Source: UBA1431 sp002329665 | GTDB lineage: Bacteria; Bacillota; Clostridia; Christensenellales; UBA1431 | Length of the DNA stretch: 64,000 nt | Direction of reading: 5' to 3' | Assembly: GCA_040772545.1 (NCBI GenBank) | Contig: JAXGXY010000002.1 | Location: 189,228-253,227 of the forward strand | Shown: positions 35,988 to 43,989 of the stretch, piece by piece | How the letters are laid out: each line of letters starts with the position of its first letter | How positions within the stretch are numbered: the first letter of the stretch is position 1 | Translations under genes and position numbers: made by a program | Notes under the pieces: model-generated | Databases searched by the model: none | Told to the model about the DNA's origin: nothing | The model's input: the letters and a program-made list of their open reading frames with translations, nothing else

Positions 35988-36167
35988 ATGACAGACAAGC
36001 AGTTGAAACAGGCAAAAAGCCAGCTCCCGCAGGGCGAGCGCTTCGACCGAGCCTACAGCGCCTTTGAAGGCGGTATCAGGCTGATTTCCAAGAAAGCCGA
36101 CGGCACGGAAACCCGCTACAAAGTACACTTCGAAGCTGACGACAATGTTCGCATCGAAAGATTCTAA
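35988..36167 (+). CDS. Small phage-island protein of unknown function
   Basis: 59 aa, MTDKQLKQAKSQLPQGERFD followed by a short beta-rich part ending FEADDNVRIERF. A perfect AAAGGAGG ribosome site lies before the ATG at 35988, which is why I prefer it to an upstream in-frame ATG. The basic N-terminal helix suggests nucleic-acid contact, but no family is recognised. A terminator follows. Confidence 0.65.
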   Translation: MTDKQLKQAKSQLPQGERFDRAYSAFEGGIRLISKKADGTETRYKVHFEADDNVRIERF

Positions 36168-36231
36168 GCCCAGCGACAGCGACGGGAACAGCCCTTGACG
36201 GGGCTGTATCTCGTACACATAGATTTTTGAA

Positions 36232-36256
36232 GGCACCGAAGGGTGTCTATTTTTTG
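36232..36256 (+). terminator. Rho-independent terminator
   Basis: GGCACC-GAAG-GGTGTC forms a six-pair hairpin followed by TATTTTTTG. It closes the DUF4314/DUF5049 block and coincides with the end of the convergent gene at 36247. A second hairpin, ACAGCCC-TTGAC-GGGGCTGT, lies just upstream (36187-36207). Confidence 0.7.
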
Positions 36257-37341
36257 CTTTTTTCTTGGGTTGCATGCAGTTTTTTATTTCTACGAGATTT
36301 TTTAGCCCTTTGTGCGTTGTATGTTTTTTTGCATTGAGGGTCTCCGCAATAGGTATGCCTGTTGTTTCTTCGGATAAACGCAGTGCCACATATTGGACAA
36401 GTCGTGAGCGTCCCTTCATATTTATCTTTGCGTTGGCCTGCTTCTTCCGGAGGACCGAAATCCACTATCATTCGAGCAAGCGTATACCAAGCAATGTCGA
36501 AAACGGAATGAACATCCGCAGCAAAGACAACGCTGTTGTTTTTCGGGTTAAGTTTTAATCGCATATGAAAATCCGGAATGATATCTATAAGAACATTCCG
36601 CAGCTCTTCAAAATAATCGAACGGCTCACGAGCAAACGATGTTGGTGGCTCTTCTATATCGGGCTTCTTCCCCAATTTTGCGTATGCTTTCATTATTTCT
36701 ACGATATCGCCCAAAGCTTCAGTTTCCGGTACAGACTCCTGTTTTTCTGATTCCTCCCGTTTATACCGCTCAAAGAAAGGCAAGCCTTCGAAAAATTTGC
36801 CTTCTGTAGCCATGTTGAAAGCTTGGTCACTGTTACCGGCACATTCATCTTTCAGTGCAAAATAAAACTGCGCTGCCACATAAAACCTACCCAGGTCATG
36901 AATGAAGCCAGACACTCCGAACATGCCATCACGCTCAATCCAATAGCCGTTTTTTCCGGCGGTGATATCGACTTCGGTGAGGGTCGTGTACAGCGAGTCT
37001 ATATCATACGGGTGTGCAATGGTTTTGCAAAACTGAATAATCAATTCATTGAACGGCTTCTTTTCGGAGAAGCTGTTTATTCTGCTGCCGAGGTTATAGA
37101 GCTCCTGAAACAATTCTTTACCGGACAGACCATTTTGTTTGTCAATATCAGGCTCCATACCTTTGTATACGATTGGCTTGAGATACTCTACGTCATTCGT
37201 ATCGTACTCGAACTCGTAGTCTTTGAAACGAAAAGTATGATAAATTAGCTGACCAATGCCGCCCACATCTCCAAATCCAATTATATCTGAGGTATTATCA
37301 GCCTTTGACTCTGTAAATAATCCCCATTCGTCGTATGGCAT
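36247..37341 (-). CDS. Unknown protein with C-terminal CGNR-like zinc finger
   Basis: 364 aa on the minus strand, against its neighbours. The C-terminus has TCPICGTAFIRRNNRHTYCG then DPQCKKTYNAQRAKKSRR, a four-cysteine zinc finger with a basic tail, similar to DNA-binding CGNR-type fingers. The body (EYDTNDVEYLKPIVYKG; IMKAYAKLGKK) has no recognised motif. The ATG at 37341 (MPYDEWG) has GGAGG eight bases upstream; the ATG six bases earlier is too close. It diverges from the small genes at 37532, with a repeat-rich control region in between, and may be the regulator of the island. Confidence 0.65.
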   Translation of the reverse strand: MPYDEWGLFTESKADNTSDIIGFGDVGGIGQLIYHTFRFKDYEFEYDTNDVEYLKPIVYKGMEPDIDKQNGLSGKELFQELYNLGSRINSFSEKKPFNELIIQFCKTIAHPYDIDSLYTTLTEVDITAGKNGYWIERDGMFGVSGFIHDLGRFYVAAQFYFALKDECAGNSDQAFNMATEGKFFEGLPFFERYKREESEKQESVPETEALGDIVEIMKAYAKLGKKPDIEEPPTSFAREPFDYFEELRNVLIDIIPDFHMRLKLNPKNNSVVFAADVHSVFDIAWYTLARMIVDFGPPEEAGQRKDKYEGTLTTCPICGTAFIRRNNRHTYCGDPQCKKTYNAQRAKKSRRNKKLHATQEKSKK

Positions 37342-37355
37342 TTTCATTTCCTCCA

Positions 37356-37410
37356 TCACATTTAGCGTCACATTTAGATGTTTGTTATATGTGACATTGT
37401 ATCGTACAAT
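37356..37410. promoter_or_regulatory. Operator-like repeats in a divergent control region
   Basis: TCACATTTAG occurs twice in direct order (37356-37365, 37368-37377). GTCACAT (37367-37373) and ATGTGAC (37389-37395) form an inverted repeat. ATTGTA-TCG-TACAAT (37396-37410) is a perfect six-base-arm palindrome. Clustered symmetrical sites between divergent genes suggest binding of a phage-type repressor or of the HTH protein encoded at 37733. Confidence 0.55.
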
Positions 37411-37531
37411 ACAGTAGAAAACAAGAGCAAAGAATAAAATTGTTTTCAAACCAGCGGAAGTCAATCGGAGAGATTGTTCCTCGCAACGATAGGGGCAGTC
37501 TGCCCGGAGAGGAATAAAAGGAGGAAATGGC

Positions 37532-37687
37532 ATGAAAGACCGTAAAAAGCAGAGGGAGAACCGGAAGCTGAAGCACAAAGAGGAAATGATTGATAAGCAC
37601 AACAGCTTCGGCAACAAGGATTTGACCCCGTACAACGCAGTCCTTCAGATGAGAACGAAAGACAAAGCGGCCATCGCACTCAAGTAG
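37532..37687 (+). CDS. Small basic protein of unknown function
   Basis: 51 aa, MKDRKKQRENRKLKHKEEMI then DKHNSFGNKDLTPYNAVLQM and a short end. Very basic and helical at the N-terminus. AAAAGGAGG lies at ideal distance before the ATG, and the gene is in line with the following HTH gene. It is likely real by its ribosome site and placement; no function can be assigned. Confidence 0.65.
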   Translation: MKDRKKQRENRKLKHKEEMIDKHNSFGNKDLTPYNAVLQMRTKDKAAIALK

Positions 37688-37732
37688 TGCGGTGGCTGTT
37701 TGCAAAATACAGAATGGAAGGAGAGAAACTTT

Positions 37733-37939
37733 ATGGAAAAATCGACAATGAGCGTTCAGGAGCTTTCCATGCAGATGGGAATCAGCCTGCCGAAAGCGTA
37801 TGAGCTTACAAAAACACCCGGCTTCCCTGCATTCCGTATCGGGACGAGGATTCTCATTCCGATAGAAGCCTTTCATAAATGGCTTCAGGAAAGCACGCTG
37901 TCTGCTCGTGACGGGAACGGAAGTGATTCGACGCAATGA
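37733..37939 (+). CDS. Excisionase-like HTH protein
   Basis: 68 aa. MSVQELSMQMGISLPKAYEL then TKTPGFPAFRIGTRILIPIE and AFHKWLQE is the standard winged-helix pattern of excisionase/HTH_17 proteins (HTH, then R-x-G-x-R...I wing). The ATG at 37733 has AAGGAGAG upstream. It overlaps the start of the primase gene by four bases. Likely the recombination directionality or control factor of the island. Confidence 0.85.
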   Translation: MEKSTMSVQELSMQMGISLPKAYELTKTPGFPAFRIGTRILIPIEAFHKWLQESTLSARDGNGSDSTQ

Positions 37940-40206
37940 ACACCGCACCTACAGCCTTCTGCGCCAATTGCAGAGGCGATGAAAGCAACTGCCGATATCC
38001 GAATAAAATCGTTATCGATGGCATTAAAGCATTTCGAAGGCTGGTCTCATATGACCATGTGTTTACGGAATTCAAGGATAATTACCGCAGCAATAAAAAC
38101 TTTATCCGAGCATGGGGCTTGCCCGAAGATATCGACAACGACCACTCGGATAAGCCAGAGGATTGGATTTACCCGGCAGACATCGCCGCATTCTTCACCA
38201 ATGTCCGGTATTTCATTCACTACAGCCGTCATCACATGAAGCAAAAAGACAGCAAATCTCCGAGGCCACGCTTCCATGTAGACTTCATTATAGACGAAGA
38301 GGATGACTATGAGACCTTCGCAAATTTGAAAAAGCAGGTGTTCAGCGTTTTTCCGTTCTTTGATGACTAAGCGCAGGATGTGGCACGTTTCCTATACGGC
38401 ACCGAGAACCCGGAAGTCGAATATCACGATGGGGCGCTGACGCTGACGGCATTCATGAAGGAGTATGAAGCCGCAGCCGCCTTCGCCAACATGAATGAGG
38501 TAATCACCGAGGGGCACCGCAATTCCACGCTATCGAGGTTCGCTGGTCGAATCATTGTGAAATTAGATGACACCGAAGAAGCGCATGAGCGGTTTTTAGA
38601 GGAAGCCCAAAAGTGCGATGTGCCACTCCCGGACAATGAGCTTCGGAGCATTTGGAAAAGTGCACAGGGTTTTCTCAAGAAAATAAAGTCTACCGGAACC
38701 TATGTGGTGCCCGGCGCGTACAGTGGCAAAAGCGGCAGTGAAATTAAATGGGAGGAACCGATACCCTTTGACGAATTTACGCTGCCACCGTTTCCAATAG
38801 AGGCGCTGCCGATAGTAGTGCGAGATTATGTTCTGGCCGTGTCCGAAAGCACGCAGACTCCCGTGGATATGTCGGCATCAGCCGCTCTGGGCGTGCTGTC
38901 CATCTGTACGCAGGGAAAATACCGTATCCGTGGCAAGCAGGACTGGGTGGAGCCGCTCAATCTCTACATTGTAATAATAGCGGAGCCGTCCGAACGCAAA
39001 TCCGCTGTAATCAGCTTTTCGACAAGACCTGTAAATGAATTCGAATCCGGCCACAACAAGCAAAACGCAGCGGTAATGGAAGCCAGCCGGATGAAAAAAC
39101 GCATTTTGGAGCGGCGACAAAAAACGCTGGAGGAACAGATGGCAAAAGGCAAGGCCGAGAAAGCAGATCTTGACGCTATCGCCGCCGAAATCGCGGAGTT
39201 CAAGGAGAAAACACCGCTGCGGCTCTATGTGGACGATATTACCACGGAAAAGCTCACATCGGTCTTATCCGATGGCGGCGGTAAAGCGGCAATCGTTTCT
39301 GCCGAAGGCGGCATCTTCGATATGCTCTCCGGCATGTACACAAAAACCGTAAACATTGATGTGCTGCTCAAAGGTCACTCCGGCGACAGTATCCGCGTCG
39401 ACCGTATCGGCAGAAACAGCGAAAGCATTATGAATCCATCGCTGTCTGTGCTCTTGGCGGTTCAGCCCAATGTTCTCTCCGGCATGATGCAGAACGGCAC
39501 ATTCCGCGGGCGCGGCCTCACCGCTCGATTCCTATACTGCATGCCGACTTCGTTTGTCGGAAGTCGTAAATACCGCACGGATTCAGTCTCGCAGGACATT
39601 TCAAGAGCCTATTCGACGCTCATATTTGACCTGCTGGATGAGGACAACAATCCCTCTACGGACTGCCCGGAGGAGATCACCCTGTCCCCGGAAGCGGACG
39701 CTCTGCTTGAGGATTTTGCCAATGAGCTGGAACCGAAGCTGCGCGATGAAATGTCGGACATCTCTGATTGGGCTGGAAAGCTCGTCGGTGCAGTGCTTCG
39801 CATCTCCGGTATTCTCTGCCGTGCAAACAGCACCGTGTGCAGCGTTTTTCTGGACGAGCCAACACCGCTGGTCGTTGACGCAGAAACCATGAAAAACGCC
39901 ATCACCATCGGCAGGTACTACACCGAACATTCAAAAGCAGCATTCTGGCTCATGGGAGCAGACCCAATTGTCAAACAGTGCAAATATGTTTTATCGGCAA
40001 TCAAGAAGAATGGCCTCGTGGAGTTTACTCGACGAGACATCATGCGTATCTGCCGGGGCATTCGGACTGCCGAAGAAGTCCAGCCCGTGCTTGACCGGCT
40101 TTCCGAATACGGCTATGTCGCGGCAAAACCAGTAAGTGGCTACACCGGCACCGGAAGACCGGCTGCACAGAGCTATCTCATCAATCCGGCAGTCCTGTCC
40201 AGCTAA
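37936..40206 (+). pseudogene. DUF3987-type primase/helicase, interrupted by one in-frame TAA
   Basis: One continuous frame of about 756 codons encodes a phage replication protein, but TAA at 38368-38370 splits it. The first part (FCANCRGDESNCRYPNKIVI ... RPRFHVDFIID) is the primase-like N-terminus. The same frame resumes after the stop with AQDVARFLYGTENPEVEYHD, exactly the expected continuation. The second part has a PriCT-type segment and the DUF3987 region (GVLSICTQGKYRIRGKQDW; AEPSERKSAVISFSTRP; VSAEGGIFDMLSGMY). A GTG at 38380 could restart translation and yield 608 aa with the DUF3987 domain. A single-base change from a sense codon explains the break. Confidence 0.8.
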
Positions 40207-40249
40207 TCATGTACCCTCATAAAAATCATTATATAAAGGAGCAACTACC

Positions 40250-40588
40250 ATGAAGAAAACCGCAAAAAAACTCATGCCCATTCCTGAGGGCTATGTCGTG
40301 TTGACCAAAGAATCCACTAGCGTGAAATCGCAGTGGATTGAACAGGAAAACACCCGCCATTTCCGTTTGGCAGAATACGCTGACGGCACCACCGCGCTCT
40401 ATCGCGTTTACCCCGGCGGAGACCTCAACCATGACTATGAGAGCGTTTTAGTTCAGAAGCTGTACTGCCTGCACTGCGGAGAACCGCTGATCCCAGATTT
40501 GGGTTCAGTAACCGGCATCCCTGACCTGTACAACTATCACTGCACCGCTTGCGGACGGAGTATCGAAATCAGCAAGGAGGATTACTAA
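40250..40588 (+). CDS. Small zinc-ribbon protein
   Basis: 112 aa. The C-terminus has CLHCGEPL and YNYHCTACGRSIEIS, four cysteines in a zinc-ribbon arrangement. The N-terminus (LMPIPEGYVVLTKESTS) resembles that of the next gene, which is evidently a distant paralogue. The ATG is preceded by AAAGGAGC. It starts the run between the replication gene and the terminase gene. No known function. Confidence 0.65.
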   Translation: MKKTAKKLMPIPEGYVVLTKESTSVKSQWIEQENTRHFRLAEYADGTTALYRVYPGGDLNHDYESVLVQKLYCLHCGEPLIPDLGSVTGIPDLYNYHCTACGRSIEISKEDY

Positions 40589-40590
40589 TT

Positions 40591-40962
40591 ATGGACGAGC
40601 ATGTACGCATAAAGCAGATTCTTCCCATCACGGAGGGCTTCGCTGTATTAACTCTTGGTGAAGATGAAAATGGTCACCACTGTTTTCATGATTCAGCGAA
40701 GGATGGATGGCATTACTTGTTTGCTCTGGTAGATGGCGGAAAAGACGCTGATGACTATGTTGCTGTCTATGAGATGGATGCCGCAGGCGATGGAGACATC
40801 GATGGGTGTGCATATCGCATTGTACCCAAACGCACATGTCCGAAATGCGGTCGCGATACGACGCCAAGCTGGGATGTTAACGACTCATGGTATCCGACAT
40901 ACAATTGCTTTTGTGGCTATTCCTTCACACCGAGTCAGTTGAAAGAAGGTGAATCGAAATGA
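40591..40962 (+). CDS. Small zinc-ribbon protein, paralogue of the preceding gene
   Basis: 123 aa. ILPITEGFAVLTLGEDENGH corresponds to the N-terminus of the preceding protein, and CPKCGRDTTPSWDVN with NCFCGYSF forms its zinc ribbon. AAGGAGG lies within the end of the previous gene, so translation is coupled; ATG at 40591 was chosen for that site. It overlaps the next gene by four bases. Function unknown. Confidence 0.65.
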   Translation: MDEHVRIKQILPITEGFAVLTLGEDENGHHCFHDSAKDGWHYLFALVDGGKDADDYVAVYEMDAAGDGDIDGCAYRIVPKRTCPKCGRDTTPSWDVNDSWYPTYNCFCGYSFTPSQLKEGESK

Positions 40963-41279
40963 TGAAAAACGGAAAGCCGTACTCGAATGAGAACGGTTAT
41001 GTAGATGACGGGCTAATCACCAGTCACCCGCAAGAGGAAATCGATACGGTCATGAATTGGATTGCCGAGAGCATCACCCCACGCAAAACGCCGCTTGATG
41101 GTCACACCAGCTATGGCATTAAGCATCTGTTGCATCGTGACACAGGCATCTACCTTACCAATAACGAGTTCAAAGATGCCATGCTTCAAGCAGGCTACGA
41201 GCCCGTTGACCCCAATCAACTCAACTGGCATTACCGCATCAGCAAAAAGTCTAAGGCGTTTGCACTGAAGGTCTGGTAG
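40959..41279 (+). CDS. Phage-island protein of unknown function
   Basis: 106 aa, opening MMKNGKPYSNENGYVDDGLI with a following TSYGIKHLLHRDTGIYLTNN and EFKDAMLQAGYEPVDPNQLN. The DGHTSYGIKHLLHRDTGIYLTNNEFKDAM pattern recurs in small phage proteins next to replication genes. It overlaps the upstream gene by four bases (ATGA). No catalytic motif. Well supported as a gene by position. Confidence 0.7.
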   Translation: MMKNGKPYSNENGYVDDGLITSHPQEEIDTVMNWIAESITPRKTPLDGHTSYGIKHLLHRDTGIYLTNNEFKDAMLQAGYEPVDPNQLNWHYRISKKSKAFALKVW

Positions 41280-41284
41280 TCACT

Positions 41285-41502
41285 TTTGTCCTTTTAGTCC
41301 GTTTTGTCCCGTACATTTGCAGGTGAAAATCATGTGCCCGCTGCGCTGCTGTATGCCGGCTCAATGCCACGGCAGCGTGGCGGCTCATGGCTTCTGCCTG
41401 CGGATACCCTGGGGCGGTTCTATCTCCGGGCAAAACCGGAGCGGACAGCGGCGTGGGGCTTCGTGTAGAAAAACGCATAAGTTATTAGGGTATTGACCCT
41501 AA
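41285..41502. promoter_or_regulatory. Repeat-bearing leader before the terminase gene
   Basis: GTCC recurs three times with about ten-base spacing (TTTTGTCC, TTTTAGTCC, TTTTGTCC; 41284-41310). Just before the terminase ribosome site, TTAGGGT-ATTG-ACCCTAA (41485-41502) is a perfect seven-pair hairpin. It may be an operator or a translational switch for the small terminase gene. No coding function was recognised here. Confidence 0.4.
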
Positions 41503-41524
41503 AAAATAAGGAGGATGAGATTTT

Positions 41525-42064
41525 ATGGGAAATAGAGGACCGCAACCGGGTACCGGTGGTAGGCCGAGAAAGCCCCTTGCAGATAAAATTGTGGAAGGGC
41601 ACGCTAAAAAGTACACCCAGGGATCGGAGCCTTTACCGGAGCCGATTGAGTTGGAAGGCGTGGAGATGCCGCCTCCCCACGAGTTTTTGTCGGACGAGCA
41701 GAAAAACGGTCAGGAGCTCGTGGCAAACGAAATATACAAATCCACATGGGAGTGGCTTCGAAAGTTCCGCTGTGAGCAGATGGTCACCCAGCAGAGCTTG
41801 GAGCAGTATGCAGTAATGGCAGCTCGATGGATTCAATGCGAGAAGGCCGTATCGACCTTTGGCTTTCTCGCCAAGCATCCGACTACCGGCGCTCCCATCA
41901 CATCTCCGTATGTCTCTATGGCCCGGGAATATTCCAAACACGCCAACGCGCTGTGGAATCAGATATACGCAGTTGTTCGTGAAAACAGCACTATGGATTG
42001 CAGCACGGCTTGGTCGCCAGCAGACGACGTAATGGAACGCCTGCTAACAATGCGCCGGGGCTGA
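41525..42064 (+). CDS. terS: P27-type phage terminase small subunit
   Basis: 179 aa. MGNRGPQPGTGGRPRKPLAD at the N-terminus is the conserved GRP-rich opening of the P27 small-terminase family, followed by PPPHEFLSDEQKNGQELVAN and an all-helical body with SMAREYSKHANALWNQIYAV. Small terminases bind the pac/cos site and pass DNA to the large subunit. No large terminase, portal or capsid gene occurs anywhere in the window. The ATG has AAGGAGG upstream. It could divert packaging of a helper phage, as in satellite islands; the alternative is a leftover of a decayed prophage. Confidence 0.85.
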   Translation: MGNRGPQPGTGGRPRKPLADKIVEGHAKKYTQGSEPLPEPIELEGVEMPPPHEFLSDEQKNGQELVANEIYKSTWEWLRKFRCEQMVTQQSLEQYAVMAARWIQCEKAVSTFGFLAKHPTTGAPITSPYVSMAREYSKHANALWNQIYAVVRENSTMDCSTAWSPADDVMERLLTMRRG

Positions 42065-42094
42065 TAGCCCACCGGAGGGACAAGGAGTGCGGCT

Positions 42095-42472
42095 ATGAAA
42101 CCGTCAGAAATCAACATCATCACAGATATGCGGCTTAAGGGACAGGGAGCGTCGGCAATTGCGGCTGCGCTCCGGCTCTCGCCCAACACGGTCAAGTCAT
42201 ATATCCGCAGGCACCCGGACTTGCCCGGAACGCATCGCTGCGTCCAATGCGGAAACACATTCTCTCAGCCGACAGGTCGGCGAGAAAAACGGTTTTGCTC
42301 GGACAAATGCCGTATCTCATGGTGGAACGCCCATCAGGAGCAAATCAACAAGAAAGCATATTACACTCTCGTGTGTCAATATTGTGGGAAGGAGTTCGAA
42401 AGCTATGGCAACAAAAATCGAAAATACTGTTCAAGGACCTGCTATCAGCAAAGCCGTGGAAAGCAGCTCTGA
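42095..42472 (+). CDS. HTH plus zinc-finger protein (sigma-70-like label in related islands)
   Basis: 125 aa. Residues 1-40 (MRLKGQGASAIAAALRLSPN then TVKSYIRRH) form a sigma-region-4-like HTH. Two cysteine clusters follow: CVQCGNTFSQPTGRREKRFC with SDKC, and CQYCGKEFESYGNKNRKYCS with RTC, each a treble-clef-like finger. Comparable proteins precede recombinase genes in clostridial elements. The ATG lies behind AAGGAG. The end overlaps the next gene by 68 bases in another frame. Likely a DNA-binding regulator of the recombinases. Confidence 0.75.
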   Translation: MKPSEINIITDMRLKGQGASAIAAALRLSPNTVKSYIRRHPDLPGTHRCVQCGNTFSQPTGRREKRFCSDKCRISWWNAHQEQINKKAYYTLVCQYCGKEFESYGNKNRKYCSRTCYQQSRGKQL

Positions 42473-42629
42473 TAAGTATTCACCGGATACACTAATACGG
42501 TATCACAACCTCATCGATGGACTGGTAGCGGATGGCTGCTTTACGCAGGCAGACAGGCGTAAAGCTTACACAATTATCAATCGTAAATACGGATTATCTT
42601 CGGACAGTATATATGCCGAAATTGCTTGA
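42405..42629 (+). CDS. Small SHOCT-like protein before the recombinases
   Basis: 74 aa, MATKIENTVQGPAISKAVES then KYSPDTLIRYHNLIDGLVAD and GCFTQADRRKAYTIINRKYG. The C-terminal half (short helix, G-C-F-T, second helix) is like the SHOCT-type small helical motif. GGAG lies ten bases before the ATG, inside the upstream gene. The position between an HTH/zinc-finger gene and serine recombinases is common in clostridial mobile elements. Function unknown. Confidence 0.6.
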   Translation: MATKIENTVQGPAISKAVESSSDKYSPDTLIRYHNLIDGLVADGCFTQADRRKAYTIINRKYGLSSDSIYAEIA

Positions 42630-42690
42630 TATGTACCGCCTTTAGAGCAATATATAGAGTACCAGTTTTTGATACAAGGGAGGGAAAAAC

Positions 42691-43989
42691 ATGGAACGAA
42701 GCATTACACAGACTACCTTTTTGAAACCGCCGTCAGAACAGCTGACCCGGGTCGCGGGGTATGCGAGAGTATCCTCCGGCAAGGACGCGATGCTCCATTC
42801 ACTTGCTGCACAGGTCAGCTACTATAGCGATTTCATTCAGAGGAACCGTTGCTGGTCATACGTCGGTGTCTATGCCGATGAAGCGAAAACGGGAACAAAG
42901 GATTCACGCGATAACTTCCAGCGCATTCTGGTCGACTGCCGTGCAGGGAAAATCGATTTGATTATCACAAAGTCAATTTCACGCTTCGCTCGAAACACAG
43001 CCACCTTGCTGGAAACGGTGCGGGAGCTCAAGGGGCTCGGTATCGACGTGTGGTTCGAGGAACAGAATATTCATACCATGAGTGCCGATGGAGAGCTGAT
43101 GCTCTCCATTTTGGCATCTTATGCCCAAGAGGAGAGCCGCTCGGCAAGCGAGAACCAAAAGTGGCGGGTCAAACGCAATTTCGAGGAGGGCATACCCTGG
43201 AACTGCACCATGCTCGGCTACCGCCAAAAAAACGGGCAGCTGACCGTCGTGCCGGAGGAAGCGGAGACGGTCAGGATGATTTTCGATTATTATATCAAAG
43301 GGATGGGCATTATGACTGTTATGAAAACACTGAATGCAAATCACATCAAAACGCGCTACGGCAATCCGTGGTGCAAAAGCAGCGTGATGACGGTATTACG
43401 CAATTATGCCTATACTGGCAATCTTCTGCTTCAGACCACGTTCCGAGAGGATTATCTTACCAAGCGGACGCTCATCAATGGCGGGGAGCTGCCGCAGTAC
43501 CACGCCGAGAATACTCACGAAGCAATTATCCCACTGGAGACCTTCAATGCGGTACAGGCTGAGATTGCTCGTCGGGCGGCAAAGCATACGCACCCCGGCA
43601 GTTCTCAGAAAGTTTACCCCTTTACGGGTCTTCTCACCTGCGACATTTGCGGGAAACATTATCGCAGAAAGGTCACTGCCGCCGGACCCGTGTGGATATG
43701 TGCCACCTACAATACACTCGGCAAGGCAGCCTGCGCTTCCAAACAGGTACCGGAGGAAACACTGATAGCGGTAACCGCCGAGGTCATGGGCACGGATACC
43801 TTTGACGCAAAAGCCCTTCACGACAAAATAACGGCTGTAAGAGTAGCGAAGGGCAACACCTTAGTGTATTGCTTCGAGGACGGCACTGAATCCCTTAAAA
43901 GATGGACAGACCGCTCCAGAGCGGAGAGCTGGATGCCCGAAATGCGGGATGCCGCCAGAAAGAAAACATTGGAGCGAGGTGAACGCTGA
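42691..43989 (+). CDS. Large serine recombinase 1
   Basis: 432 aa. The resolvase catalytic domain has VAGYARVSSGKD (catalytic S28), VGVYADEAKTG, LIITKSISRFARNT and LASYAQEESRSASEN. The 'recombinase' domain follows (GYRQKNGQLTVVPEEAETVR; NHIKTRYGNPWCKSSVMTVL), then a zinc ribbon with CDICGKHYRRK. It catalyses site-specific integration or excision at att sites through double-strand breaks with a serine-DNA intermediate. AAGGGAGGG is upstream. The stop overlaps the next start (TGATG), so the two recombinases are made together; the coiled-coil of the second is lacking here. Confidence 0.95.
   Translation: MERSITQTTFLKPPSEQLTRVAGYARVSSGKDAMLHSLAAQVSYYSDFIQRNRCWSYVGVYADEAKTGTKDSRDNFQRILVDCRAGKIDLIITKSISRFARNTATLLETVRELKGLGIDVWFEEQNIHTMSADGELMLSILASYAQEESRSASENQKWRVKRNFEEGIPWNCTMLGYRQKNGQLTVVPEEAETVRMIFDYYIKGMGIMTVMKTLNANHIKTRYGNPWCKSSVMTVLRNYAYTGNLLLQTTFREDYLTKRTLINGGELPQYHAENTHEAIIPLETFNAVQAEIARRAAKHTHPGSSQKVYPFTGLLTCDICGKHYRRKVTAAGPVWICATYNTLGKAACASKQVPEETLIAVTAEVMGTDTFDAKALHDKITAVRVAKGNTLVYCFEDGTESLKRWTDRSRAESWMPEMRDAARKKTLERGER

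Noticed and set aside
38368..38370. Programmed read-through or recoding of the TAA in the replication gene
   Set aside because: No recoding signal such as a specific downstream hairpin was seen; a plain nonsense mutation is simpler.
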